A stretch of DNA of 64,000 bases from Adiantum capillus-veneris (GCA_014529385.2 CM043969.1:70191176-70255175); one strand, 5' to 3'; positions 31,869 to 43,102 are shown, numbered from the stretch's first letter. Notes: a model not told the origin generated them from the sequence alone. Program-made: numbers and translations.

Positions 31869-32093
31869 CACTGCAGGCCGAGCCAGTGTTCGGGAGAAAC
31901 AATTCTTCCAAACACACAAAATTCCTTTTCTTGAATTTGGCGAGGGGAAAATATTAAAAATTAGGCTATTTTTACCTTGATTATCTAATACCAGTTTCTG
32001 GAACGGAGCAAGAGGAGGCATGCCACTTGGCATCCCTTGATTTGAGGAACTTAATTTTGGTGTGCAAAGTGAGTCAAAGCTATACTTAGCCGG

Positions 32094-32096
<3 letters not shown>

Positions 32097-32152
<56 letters not shown>
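32097..32152. repeat. (AG)n microsatellite
   Basis: About 27 units directly upstream of the PPR relic. Confidence 0.97.
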
Positions 32153-32154
<2 letters not shown>

Positions 32155-32167
32155 ACTTGTCCAGGAA

Positions 32168-33560
32168 GTGTTGCGCTATTTTCAGCAAATGCGAAGCGAG
32201 AGCCTCTCCCCATACATAATCACCTACGCTCGCATCTTGCAGGCACTCAAATGCAGTGTTCTTCATAAAGCCCAAAAAGTGCTCGATGAGCTTCCTGTCT
32301 GGAATGCTGTCTCTTGGAATGCTCTGATCGTGGGATATGCCCAACAAAGGGAGGACCAAGAAGCGCTGGGCTATTTTCAGCAGATGCAAAGAGAGGGCAG
32401 CTCTCCCAAATGCAATCACATACGCTTGTATCTTCAAGGCATGTGGCATTATGTAGATGTTGATATGGGCAAAAGAATTCACGATGATATTGTTAGCCAG
32501 AGGTTGTCGAAAAAAAACGAGGTACTTGGCACTGTCTTGGCATGTATACCAAATGTGGTGCACTTGCGAAAGCACAAAAAACTGCTTGAGTTCGAATCGG
32601 CATCTCTTCGAATGCACTGTCTGCAGGGTTGTAAAAAAAAGCAAGGTACTTGGCACTGTCTTGGCATGTATACCAAATGTGGTGCACTTGAGAAAGCACG
32701 GAAAGTGCTTGAGGAGCTTACTGTTCGGAGTGGCATCTCTTCGAATGCTCTGACTGTAGGATATGCACAAGACGAGCAGGGCTAGGAAGCTGTGAACTGT
32801 TTTCAACAGATGCTGATATGGACACAAAAATTCATGATGATAGTTGTAGATTGTTTTCAGCAGATGTGAAGCAAGAGCTATATCCACACGCAATTGCCTA
32901 CGTGTATATCTTAAAGGCATGTGGCTCTTCCCAAGATGCTGATATGGACACAGAAATTCACGATGATATTGTTACTCAGATGCTATTGCAAAGAGATGTC
33001 ATGCTGACACTCCCTTGGTCGATGTGTATGCCCAATGTGGTGCACTTGAGAAAGCACAAATAGTGCTTGAGGAGCTTTTTGTTCAGAACAGCATCTCTTG
33101 GAATGCATTGATTGCAAGATACGCACAACAGGAGTAGGGCTAGAAAGCGTTAGGCTATTTTCAGCAGATGCACAATGAGGGCCTTTGTCCAGATGCAATC
33201 ACCTACGCATGCATCTTGAAGGCATGTGGCTCTATGTGAGATGCTGATATGGGCACAAAAATTCACAATTTCTTTGTTCGTCAAAGGCTTTTGAAAATAG
33301 AGGTTGTGGTTGGCACTTCCTTGGTCGATATGTATGTCAAATGTGGTATGCTTCAGAAAGCATAAAAAGTGCTTGAGGAGCTTCTTGTCCAGAATGTCGT
33401 CTCTTGGCATGCACTGATTACGAGATATGTGCAATAGGAGCAGGGACAGAAAGCTCTAGGCTGTTTTTAGCAGATGCAAAGCGAGAGTATCTCTCACCAT
33501 TCAGTCAACTATACTTTTGTCTTGAAGGCATGTGACATTACCAGTAAGAGAAGGACAGAC
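32168..33560 (+). pseudogene. Degenerate PPR-repeat gene relic
   Basis: The plus-strand frame from 32168 reads LRYFQQMRSESLSPYIITYA, AQKVLDELPVWNAVSWNALI, VGYAQQREDQEALGYFQQMQ, IHDDIVSQRLSKKNEVLGT and YTKCGALEKARKVLEEL: the short, long and plain repeats of a plant PLS-class PPR protein. Further right, in shifting frames, come YVYILKACGSSQDADMDTEI, EGLCPDAITYACILKACGS and KVLEELLVQNVVSWHALITR. Many stops and frameshifts break it, and a 124-bp tandem duplication (about 32516-32639 and 32640-32763) repeats GGTACTTGGCACTGTC. PPR proteins bind organelle RNA and often specify editing sites. No start region, E or DYW domain is seen. It lies between microsatellites and has no intact neighbour. Confidence 0.85.
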
Positions 33561-34544
33561 CATCACTCTTCTTCACTGACGTGACGATGTCACCCCCCTT
33601 ACTAGTAGTGAAGTGACCTCCTTAAAAATCACTCAAACACCTCAGTCGTGTTGCACAAAATGCGGCCTCCCAGCTGAAATCACTCAAATGCGGTGTTGGG
33701 AGGCGGAAATCACTCAAATGCGGTATACTGGTGGGAAGGTGGCGAAACAATGTAAGGAAGGTCTAGAAGCAACTCTATCCAAGATTGTGCATTGATCGAC
33801 ACAACCCATACCAAAGGTACACTTATATTCCGTATTTTCATCTCCTTTATGTCATCTCAAAAGTACTTAGATTAAATCATGTACACATTAGAGCAATAAA
33901 TTTACATCATTTTTATTCAAAAGATTGTAGATGAAGGTGACAAAGGCTGAAGAATTTTTGTGATGCCCAACAAAGGAACACATAGACAATACGCCACGGC
34001 AAGGCAACGTGGAATGATGCATGTCTTCATAAAACATCGGTAATGTCTTCATAAAACACGGCCATAGTTTTTTTACAATAAAAAAGTCCCTCCAACACTG
34101 GAGAAGAAGCATAAGTCCCCCTTCAACACTGAAGGGGATAAAAAGTGGCGGGGGAAGGGCACGTTCCCTACGGTATTATTATAAATGTGAAGAACGGTGC
34201 CAACTCCACACCATACATATGTATGATTTTTTTCTTTTTTTAATGGGCACAAGCATTGTAAATGCACAAAATGCATCTCATTTCGTTTTTATTATAATGT
34301 GGAACTGTTTACATTCATACATCATTTCATGCAAATCTCATTTGTGTTGCGAGGTCATAGAGCTTTTGGCAAAAGCTTCGAGGAGATATGCTATGGAGTC
34401 ATCATCATGAGCTATGCCATGCGGTAAAATCCACAACACTATCACTTTTTTACTTCTTACCATATACACAGTGAAGCAATCAAGGCAAACTAGTTTACAA
34501 CACTTTCCATGGTATGAGACGCTGAAATCATTGCCTTGTGCATT
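33561..34544. other. Unassigned sequence with small repeats
   Basis: A TCACTCAAATGCGGT phrase is duplicated near 33680-33720, and AATGTCTTCATAAAACA repeats near 34020-34055. No gene is recognised. Confidence 0.45.
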
Positions 34545-34776
34545 TATCACAAAAGAAGGAGGAACAAAAGAGAGAGCTAAGGAAAGTAGAGAAAGAGGTG
34601 GCCCTTTTTCAATTTGTTCAATGCTACATGTATATACTTAGTAGTATATGTGTGAATATTTATCACAAAAGGAGAAGCACCAGAAGAGAGAGCTAAGTAA
34701 AGTAGAGAAAGAGGTTGGCCTTTTTCAATTTGTTCAATGCGACATGTATATACTTACTAGTATATGTGTGAGTATA
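34545..34776. repeat. 116-bp tandem duplication
   Basis: AGAGAGCTAA occurs at 34571 and 34687. Both units contain TTTTTCAATTTGTTCAATGC and ACATGTATATACTTA. They differ by a few substitutions. Confidence 0.85.
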
Positions 34777-34865
34777 TCCTATCAAGGTGATGGTAGGACC
34801 AAGGGGGCACGGCCTTAGGCTAGGCGTGCAAACGTTCAAGTGATTCCTAAAGATAGCTAAGAGTC

Positions 34866-34873
34866 TATAAAAG
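34866..34873 (+). promoter_or_regulatory. TATA-box-like sequence
   Basis: TATAAAAG followed by GAGAGAGG. It fits a plant or LTR core promoter but no transcript start or gene follows; a long CT run does. Confidence 0.3.
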
Positions 34874-34968
34874 GAGAGAGGTTGGGTGGCCAATAGCATG
34901 CATACTTATGGTCATTCTTCCATTGGTACTAGAACCCACTGGAAGGAGAGGAGGTCGTGACCTTGCAT

Positions 34969-34969
<1 letters not shown>

Positions 34970-35019
<50 letters not shown>
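34970..35019. repeat. (CT)n microsatellite
   Basis: About 25 units, ending 35 bp before the terminal repeat of the Tat-like element. Confidence 0.97.
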
Positions 35020-35025
<6 letters not shown>

Positions 35026-35054
35026 TGGTGGATCCACTACAGCATAGACCACGT

Positions 35055-35352
35055 TGGAGAGGGGGAATGGGTAACACACCCAGCACACAAGCAGCTACCC
35101 ATATATAGCTCAAGGTATTCACAACACCCCTCTCCTCTTGAAAACACCTTCAGAAAAAACAATTTGTGCTAGCAGGGCCTCACCTACACTCCACCCAATG
35201 CACCTATCGCTAACAAGATCACCCACTCACACGCACACACCACTGCGATTGATCTCGAACCTGTCAACACATACGACTCCTCTTCCTCACTTTCTCTGCA
35301 CACACACAGAGACACCGCCGGTTCGGAGGGACACACTTCCTCACTACCGACA
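35055..35352 (-). mobile_element. Left terminal repeat (3' LTR part) of the Tat-like element
   Basis: Minus strand from TGTCGGTAGTGAGG to CTCTCCA, about 85-90 percent like 43126-43419 by eye. No clear polypurine tract adjoins its inner edge, so the true LTR may be longer than the shared part. Confidence 0.65.
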
Positions 35353-35517
35353 CCGCACGACACGAACTAGAGCAAGAGAAAACAAAAGGGGAAGGGGAAA
35401 TCAACACTTGACAGGGGAAAAGTGGGCTTTATCTTGCTTCAAAAGACCGATTACAACCTTCCAAACACCATGTCCATGAGTACCCCAAAGGAAAAAAACA
35501 TTGTTCTACTTCACAGG

Positions 35518-36745
35518 TGCAATCCTCCGTGTAAGGAGCTCCCAAAAAGTTTGTCGCTACTGGACAAACACTTTCCTCGATCCAGAACCACCAACCGGCT
35601 CTTCAACTGCCATCATCCTTCTCCACTTGCCACTATAAGGAAGCACCTTGGCGATCCTTTCCGGTTAGTTCACTTCCAAGTCAATGCGCGACTCTCCACC
35701 ATCTGGTGCAGTTTCAATGACTTCCCTCGTGTGGGTGGCCTCGACCACCCACTACACAGAGCTCTCCTTCTTCTTCCAATTCTTCTCTTTTTCCCCAAAA
35801 GAAAAAAAAGCCCCTTTGAAAAACGCCTCCTCTTCTTTTTCTTCTCCCTTTGTTCTTTCTAAACATGTGAAAGGGTCACGACGGCTTTCAAAAACAATAA
35901 GAAAGCGATAAAATTGTTAGGTTGAATTAAATTGGTATCAGTGTTTGGGAAAGGATTGCCTCAGCTTAGTCTTGAGCCGATTGAAAATCGAGACTAGCTA
36001 ACTGCAAACCATGGTAAACGGAAGAAAAACCGATGAAATATGTGAGAAAGTTGTCCAAAAATTTTGCAAATCTCAAAATTTTTGCTAGTATTTCTGATTT
36101 TCTTCTTTGTGAGGAAGAAACTCGATCAGCAGCCGCTTAATAAAAGAGACTTTTTCGAACGTTAACATTGATTGGAATCAAGCTATAAAATGCAAGAAAT
36201 GTAAAGCCATGTGAAGTTGTGAAATGAAAGGTGAAATAAAAAAAACTATTTAATATATATGTATGTGTATAGAATTTATTAAAATTATGCAAAGTGAAGC
36301 TTCACTTTAGCATTCTAAAACAATAGAATGCAAAAAAACATGTGTGTGTGTGTGTAAACTTTATCCAAATTTATGGAAGGTGAAGCTTCACTTTAGCATT
36401 TTAAAACAATAGAATCAAGAAAAATAAAGACATGTCAATATGTGAAATGAAAGGTAAGTCTCCATCATGTCAATATGTGAAATGAAAGGAGTCTAAGTAA
36501 CCCAACACAACACTAAGGGTTTAGAAAGCCAAAGAGGGCCCTTTGAGCAATAGCTTTGGGTGCTATTGCCTTTCTCCTCTTCATCAAAGACTTTTTCTTT
36601 TTTCGTTACCCACTAGGCCTATTTAAAACGTTTTCTTATCAACCACTCCAACCCACCTTTTCCTTTTGAATTTATAACTAAGGGAACTTTTAAACATGGG
36701 CTCTCCACACCATCGATGCTCACACAAAGTTTTACTTGTCACATA
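35518..36745. repeat. Dispersed repeat shared with 55721-56284, with a 0.68-kb extra segment
   Basis: 35518-35861 matches 55721-56065, and 36538-36745 matches 56068-56284 (for example GACAAACACTTYCCT, CCACCAACCGGCTCTTCAAC, CCCTTTGAGCAATAGC). The intervening 35862-36537 has no counterpart in the second copy. It contains AGGTGAAGCTTCACTTTAGC-type duplicates and is bordered by an 8-bp inverted pair TTCTAAAC / GTTTAGAA (35857-35864 and 36519-36526). It may be a small non-autonomous insertion. Confidence 0.75.
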
Positions 36746-36908
36746 ATTTTTTTCGATCACACCACATCGAAGCTCCACCTATCGGCACCAAAATCCACAT
36801 GCTTCTCCACAACTCCGCACCATGGCCTTGGACAACCCATTCAAGAAACGGGAAAAAACATTGGGTAATCGCCTACCAACTGGGATTGGATGTATCTCGG
36901 TGTCCATG

Positions 36909-37338
36909 ACTCCGATTGGCGAGCCGCAAATTTTGGTTGACTCTCCATATCACATGCAATATTCAAAAACCTTGGCAAGCTCAAAAATATCCTTGTTAGC
37001 ACGCCTATCGAGATAGACAATTTGCCTCACAATTGCCCCCTTGAAAACTTTGTCGACCCATAACTTGCCCATCTGAGCTCCAATTGGTAATCCGAGAATA
37101 GCAACATGCTCCACAGCTCGAGCACTTCATGTCTACCCATACGGATCAGCTCTGATCTTTTTTTTTGCACTCGGCCAATTCCATCGAGATCTGCAACACC
37201 TTCTAACTTTAAACTTGAATGTCTTGCAACCTCAAAGACCATATTCTGGAGCACTAAATCAGCATCTCCGACACTTTTGCTTGTCACCACCAATGGACCA
37301 TTCTGGAGATTTTTTGACCAGAAAACTACATTAGACAT
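36909..37338 (-). pseudogene. Extra frame downstream of Tat Pol, unknown protein
   Basis: The minus strand reads MSNVVFWSKNLQNGPLVVTS, VLQNMVFEVARHSSLKLEGV, RVQKKRSELIRMGRHEVLEL, then after a frame change VDKVFKGAIVRQIVYLDRRA and KDIFELAKVFEYCM. The text looks coding but I do not recognise a family. Tat elements sometimes carry additional frames, so it could be element-borne or a captured host fragment. Confidence 0.35.
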
Positions 37339-37639
37339 ACACTTCCACTATCATTTGCCTAGCCAGGTCCTCCACACTGGCCTTATCCCTTTGTCCTGCA
37401 CCTGCTAGCACCCAAAGCTTGGCATAGAGCACTCCCTGCACATACCAACTTTGGCTACACCATCATTGCCCACCCCCTTGTTGAACATTCATTTCAACCA
37501 AAAGTAGCTTTATTGAACTTGAAACTCGCAACATTCTACAAACACCCAAGCACATTGGAAAATGCACAACCATATGTACAATATGTATCATATGTACAAA
37601 ATTGTATGTATGTTACTCTTGAGTACCTTCAAGTGGGTT

Positions 37640-38710
37640 GCCCAACCCCTCTGGTCACAATCAAATTCACATTGGGCACCACTCCCCTATCAAAGTACAA
37701 CTTGAGCCATACACCATTTACCATATGCCTAAGAAGCTTACCATTAACTCTCACCAGCTGATAGGTCCCATTCAAAAAGGCCTTTTGCACACTGTATGGA
37801 CCCGTCCATTTCTTCTTGAACTACTTCTGGAAGTTGAAGTCCAAGTAGCTCTCGTATTTCATTACCAGGTCTCCTTCTTTTGTCTTCTTGTTTGGCAGAC
37901 TCTCATTGAATTTAGCCACTCATCTTTCCTGCTGCTTCATATAGTAGTATGTCTGCTTCCCTACTATTTGCAATGCTTCATGGCCAAGAATCCTATCTTG
38001 TGTGGAGTGGCACATTCAAGGCCAAGAATCCTATCTTGTGTGGAGAGACACTGATGCGCCACATACCCTTGAAGCTCCTAGTTGAAGGCACTGGTAGCAC
38101 CATCTCCTTGCCATATACCAACTCGAATGGAGTAAAGTTGGTCGCCACTTTGTAGGACGTCCTGTAGCCCCATATACACTTCTCTATATTGATCTCCCAT
38201 TTTGTCTCCTACTTATACACATACTTTGTCAACATCTTGAAGATTTGTCCATTGGCACTCCCCACAAGACCATTGCATTGGGGATGATAAGGCGAGGAAA
38301 ATTGATGTTGAATCTTTAGTTCCTCCACCAATGTCCGCATAAGCTTGCTTTTGAATCCTTGGCCTCTATCAAAAATAAGTACCCATGGCACTCCAAAACA
38401 ACAACAGATGTTATCAAAAACAAAATGGGCTACAACCTGTGCATTTACCTCCTTCACATCTTTGGCCTCGACCCACCTGGGAGGTAGTCAATGGCTACCA
38501 CAACATACTTCTTACCACTTTTAGACTTAGGGAGTGGACCGATGGCAGCCAAACCCCACTTCTTGAAAGCATTCTGAGAACAATGGCCCCCTGTGACTCA
38601 ACCACCAAACGCCTCTCTCCCATAGTCTGGCATTCATGGCAGGTCTTGCACCAATAGTGCACATCCTTCACTATTGAAGGCCACCAAAAACCCGCTCTCA
38701 ACACCTAAAA
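37640..38710 (-). pseudogene. Tat integrase (zinc-binding, core, C-terminal)
   Basis: Minus strand in order: LRAGFWWPSIVKDVHYWCKT with CKTCHECQ; core FGVPWVLIFDRGQGFKSKLM and FSSPYHPQCNGLVGSANGQ (D and the region of the catalytic E, which here reads GSANG, so the glutamate seems lost); ATNFTPFELVYGKEMVLPVP; and the C-terminal GTYQLVRVNGKLLRHMVNGV and WLKLYFDRG. A 41-bp direct duplication (GGCCAAGAATCCTATCTTGT at about 37981 and 38021) disrupts the part between core and C-terminus. Confidence 0.85.
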
Positions 38711-38831
38711 TAGTACTTGATCCTTCCATCAATGTCCGCTCTCCTCATGACATTGCTCCAACACCGAGCTAATCTCTTATTTATAGAGCACTCTCCTCAA
38801 CACCCCGTCTCTACCATAAGCCTTTAGGTCT

Positions 38832-39404
38832 TCACCTACTAATGTAAACTTGCAAGATTTCTGAACTATCCTCCTCCTCTACAGTTTGGAAAAACTGCCT
38901 TGTACTCAAAAAATCTTCCACCTCCTTCAAAGACTCCCTACTTGCGTATGTGGTCAGGGCCACATATATGCCTACGACATGTACCTGCACCTTGCTACTT
39001 GCTAGTTGGTCTACCTCCTGGTTCTGCTCCCTCTTCGCATGCTTGAACTGGATCTCCCTAAAGAACTTTAGTAGCTTTTTGATAGCAAAAAAACAATGCT
39101 TTAAGGAATCACGCTTTACTTGCCATTGGCCTAACAATTGCTTGATGACCAATAACGCATCACCTATGACCACCAAGTTGGAAATGCCAAACTCGATGCA
39201 TTGTTTCAAACCTAGATGGAGGAAAAGATATTTCGCTTCATTGTTGGTATGGACATCCTCCAAATCATAGGCTTTTGAGAAGATTACCTTGCTGTGTGGA
39301 TCGTGTATCACCACACCTCCACCTGCTTTCTCCATCACCCTCCTATACGCACCATCAAACCACATGGTAAAAGCTCCCACCAAGTAGATCCTCTCTGGCT
39401 TCAT
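38832..39404 (-). pseudogene. Second (archaeal-type) RNase H of the Tat element
   Basis: 190 minus-strand codons without a stop: FTMWFDGAYRRVMEKAGGGV (first Asp), DVHTNNEAKYLFLHLGLKQC (Glu in NNEAKY), LVVIGDALLVIKQLLGQWQV (second Asp) and HAKREQNQEVDQLAS (last Asp). These are the four acidic positions of the additional RNase H characteristic of Tat-lineage elements. It is the longest uninterrupted segment of this element. In the family this domain may take over RNA removal when the Gypsy-type RNase H is impaired. Confidence 0.88.
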
Positions 39405-39471
39405 CTCATACCACTCTTGGATAAATTGGCAAATCTACGGCCTTGCTGACCAAAATATCTGCCAAATGGGA

Positions 39472-39930
39472 TCAACTCGTATGGTCAATTCTGAATTCAA
39501 ACTTGAACTCCTGTAGCTCTATCAACCACTTCATGATTTGCTTCCCTGGCTTCAAGTGTAGCACTACCTCTGGCAATAAATTGTTGGCCATCATCACATA
39601 AAACTTCCGCACGATGAGATACACCTTAAACTTCCTCCATGCAAAAAGTAAGGCCATGACCCACTACTCGGCTTTGGTGTAGGTCGCCTCTCCAGGACTT
39701 ATCACCCTACTTTCAAAATAAATAAGTTTATAGCTCCTTTCCACCTTCTGTCATATTAATGCCCCAATAGCCACTGTGCCTATCGTCACCCTATCAAAAG
39801 ATTCTTGAGATTCTTCATCCTGCTCAAAGCCATGCACCTGTTGAGCCCTCTTTTGAAGGTGGTATACATACTACGACAGCATCCAGAAGAAACACGACAA
39901 ATACTTTAGCTTATGTACAAAGGAGGCCAA
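39472..39930 (-). pseudogene. Gypsy-type RNase H of the Tat element
   Basis: The minus strand encodes ALLFAWRKFKVYLIVRKFYV and IMKWLIELQEFKFEFRIDHT, matching the end of a Ty3/gypsy RNase H next to RT. The N-terminal catalytic part is badly degraded by stops. Confidence 0.65.
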
Positions 39931-39933
39931 GCC

Positions 39934-40582
39934 TTACGCACTAGAGGGAGGCTCCATTAGGACTAGAGCCTTGACCTTCACCGAATCTGTCTCAATTCCA
40001 TTTTGTGACACCACATGTCCTAGCAATTGTGCTCGAGGTTGTGCTAGCTTGCACTTCTTAGGGTTCAACTGACCTCCTTCTTCATCAAGTCTGTGAAGAC
40101 ATAGCTGCAGCTTCGACATATAATCTACCCTTGAACTATAGCATCCAATGTCATCCATGAAAACCCTAATGAACCTACCTAAGTAGGGACCAACAAACAC
40201 CCTATTCATCCAGTCTTGGAAGGTGGCATAGGCATTCACCAAACCCAACGTCATCCTGCGAATAGGCAAAGCATCCCCATGGAGAGATAAATGTTGTCTT
40301 CAGCTGATCTTCAAGAGCAATCCCTATATGAAAGTACCCTGAAAATCCATCCATAATAGAGTACATCTCATGACCTACTCTCATGACCTACCACGCTTAA
40401 TTTAAGATTTCATCTTGGAATGGCGGTGGGAAGTTATTTCTCTTGGTCGCCATATTCAATGGCTTGAAGTCAAGGCACACCTTCCATTTCCCATTCTTCT
40501 TAGGGGTGATAACCACCGAAAAAACCCACTCAGACTCCTTCACAGGGTATATGATACTTGCATCTAACAATTGGTTAATCTC
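39934..40582 (-). pseudogene. Tat reverse transcriptase
   Basis: Minus strand: YPVKESEWVFSVVITPKKNG, KWKVCLDFKPLNMATKRNNF, MDGFSGYFHIGIALEDQLKT, frame change, RRMTLGLVNAYATFQDWMNR, FIRVFMDDIGCYSS (catalytic xMDD box) and LLGHVVSQNGIETDSVKV. The succession of RT motifs is complete but lies in three frame segments with stops. Confidence 0.85.
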
Positions 40583-41041
40583 CTACCAAAGAGCCTCCTT
40601 TTGAATCTCCCCTGACCTCCTTAGCTTTTGCACCTTTGGTTTACACCCTTCTTTGAGGACTATCTTGTGCTTTGCAACCTTCACTCCTCGTAGATCCTCG
40701 TACTTCATCGCAAATAAATTCGGAAAAGAGGCACACATCTTGACATAGCCTTCTCTCTCTTGCTTGATCAAATCTTTTCTTAGCATAGTGGTTACATCCT
40801 CCGCACCTATGCCATGAACCTGTGGTGGTTGCACCTCCCCTTTTGCATGGGATCCTTCAACAGTGACTCCAAACAAATTGGCATCTATCTCTAACATGTC
40901 ATCCTTGCTTCCCTCTTCCTCAGTATTTGTGTAGGCCTCATCATAGGCTGTCTCGGTCTCGTATTCATATCTTGTCGTATCATCTTCATCTTTTGCCACC
41001 ATAGGGTGGAAACAGCTTTGTTTGGTCTTCAAATCAAGCAC
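40583..41041 (-). pseudogene. Tat protease-RT linker and RT N-terminus
   Basis: 152 codons: an acidic region (KDEDDTTRYEYETETAYDEA, NTEEEGSKDDMLEIDANLF) followed by FPNLFAMKYEDLRGVKVAKH and KIVLKEGCKPKVQKLRR, the conserved lead-in of Ty3/gypsy RT. It continues into the RT segment after a frame break. Confidence 0.7.
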
Positions 41042-41755
41042 CGCCTACCTCCCTCTCTCTTTGTCAGGAAAGGTGAGCACCCTGCTTTACCAATCCTACT
41101 TAGCACCTATTGCAAGCAACCACGACCTACCCAGGATGATAGGGTATGCATTATCACCTGCTTTCATCCAAAGAAATCGATTAGGCACTCAATGTCCACC
41201 ACCTTCACTCTTACGTCTTGAGCCATCCCCAAACACCTGGCTTTGGCATGGTTAGCCATTCTCATGCGTAAATTTGATTTATCTACTGCCTGAACACATG
41301 TTTCCTTCATAGTAGCCTTTGTCATGATGCAAACCTGTGCTCCACCGTCTATATAGGCATGAACATGCATCCTCTTTTCAATGACCACATATCAAGAAGC
41401 ACCTACCTCCCTGTCTCTTTGTCAGGCAAGGTGAGCACCCTGCTTTCCCAATCCTCCTTAGTACTTATTGCAAGCAACCATGACCTACCTAGGATGATAG
41501 GGTATGCATTATCGCCTGCTTTCATCACAAAGAAATCGATTAGGCACTCAATGTCCATGACCTTCACTCTTACGTCTTAATCCATGCCCAAACACCTGGC
41601 TTTGGCATGGTTAGCCATTCTCATCCATACATTTGATTATCTACTACCCGAACACCTGTTTCCTTCATAGCAGCCTTTGTCATGATGCAAACCTATGCTC
41701 CACCGTCTATATAGGCATGAACATGCATCCTCTTTTCAACGATCGCATCCACCAG
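41041..41755 (-). pseudogene. Tat protease segment, tandemly duplicated
   Basis: Two adjacent copies of about 357 bp (41041-41397 and 41398-41755), each encoding on the minus strand an aspartic-protease core: HAYIDGGAQVCIMTKATMKE with the D-G-G active-site form, then LRMRMANHAKARCLGMA and VKVVDIECLIDF. The copies differ by scattered substitutions and small indels. A normal element has one protease, so this is a tandem duplication within the element. One copy has a clean frame at 41388-41164; the other has a stop in the corresponding region. Confidence 0.85.
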
Positions 41756-41927
41756 AGAAAGGACATCCGCCGGGCTACCCACTCTCAGTGCCATGTTTTG
41801 CACTGCATGCTTATTTCCCTTAGCCTTTGGCAGCCTCGTGCTTATGCTTCTAGACCACTATCTTCGTAGCTTGGGATTCAAAACCAACAACTGACCAAAG
41901 GTAATGTTAGCCTTTTGATTCCGAACA

Positions 41928-42340
41928 TCACTTACCAGATCGTATTTGGGGTAGCCGCGCCCTAACTAAAAATCTGCTTCCTATTTTGCAATGTCTCCTC
42001 TTCTTCCTAGTTTTCGGCTGCTCCTTGCCCTCGTACACTTTCTCTTTACCTTTAAGGGCCCTAGTTTCCCGCTCGATTTCGATCTCTTTTTCCATCCTTT
42101 CTCTTTTGTTGGCCAGAACTTCAACATCCTGCTTATCCACTCCAATGATGTTCACCCTAGGGACTTCACCACCATCCGAAGGAGCCAATTGCACTTGATT
42201 CTCGACTATCTGCTCTCTTGGGCCATTGAATTGTGCTTGGCCTCTACCTCTGCCAAACAGTGGATAAATACCACCTCTTTCTCTTGGCAGATGAGGGAAA
42301 TCTGATGCATAGTGTCCTTCTTCACCCACAATTGTAACAT
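41928..42340 (-). pseudogene. Tat nucleocapsid end and basic linker
   Basis: The minus strand has CYNCG in one frame and GEEGHYASDFPHLP in the next, so a one-base insertion splits a zinc knuckle, and its last Cys reads Phe. A charged linker follows (RERMEKEIEIERETRALKGK, EGKEQPKTRKKRR). Confidence 0.65.
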
Positions 42341-42709
42341 CGGCCCTACCCCTTGCTCCTCTTGGCTAGCCTCTATCCATCACGCTTAGCCGCAATTCCT
42401 GCATTTGCTCATACAAATCCTACACGGTTTGCACCCAATTTTGTGGCACAATGGCTACACCTTGGTTTGCGTGGTTCTCCTTGTGAACAGCATCCCTCAG
42501 ACCCTGAGGTTGCCATCGCTTCATAACCCGACACACTCTGTTCAATCTTCTTTTTTATCTTCTTGCTCTTCGCCATTGCAATGGTCACTGCACCTAGCTA
42601 GTTTTTTGGCTTTCAAAATTCATTTTCTCCCTCACTTTAGGTGTAGGCATGCCATGAATTTATCCAATTTGAAGTAGTCGCCATTGGCCAATTGCATGGC
42701 ACCCGCTAA

Positions 42710-43047
42710 CTATGCCCAACACACTTCAAAACGATCCAAAAACAAACTAAATTCTTCACTTACATTCTGTTTGAGCGCTTTCAGTTTGGCATCCATCTCG
42801 ACTGGGGATGCTTCTTTGTGACAATCATGTAGGAAACGTGCCCTTAGAGCCGCCCAAGCATGCCTCGCCTCACCTTCCAAAGCTTTGTACCATACCTTCG
42901 CTTTACCGCGCATCACAAAGGGAATGCCTGCACCTTGCTGTCCTCGTGTGGCATACGCAATGACAGCATATACAGCTCAAAGTTTGCAACCCACTCGTCA
43001 GGATTCTCTTCACCTGTAAAAATCGGCCCATAGCTCCGAGACGCCAT
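42710..43047 (-). pseudogene. Tat Gag N-terminus and capsid
   Basis: The minus strand starts MASRSYGPIFTGEENPDEWV at 43047, continues NFELYMLSLRMPHEDSK, then shifts frame near 42916 to FVMRGKAKVWYKALEGEARH and RARFLHDCHKEASPVEMDAK, a Retrotrans_gag-type capsid. The capsid tail decays into stops after 42710. Confidence 0.75.
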
Positions 43048-43102
43048 GCCGATCAACACCAAAAACTGCTTCTCCTCACCTAACTAGGAGCAATCAGTGT
43101 GC

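Noticed and set aside
32168-32785. Intact PPR gene
   Set aside because: The 205-codon frame mixes true PPR repeats with out-of-frame stretches (IPNVVHLRKHKK is a shifted reading of repeat sequence), and the downstream repeats need several frame changes and stops.
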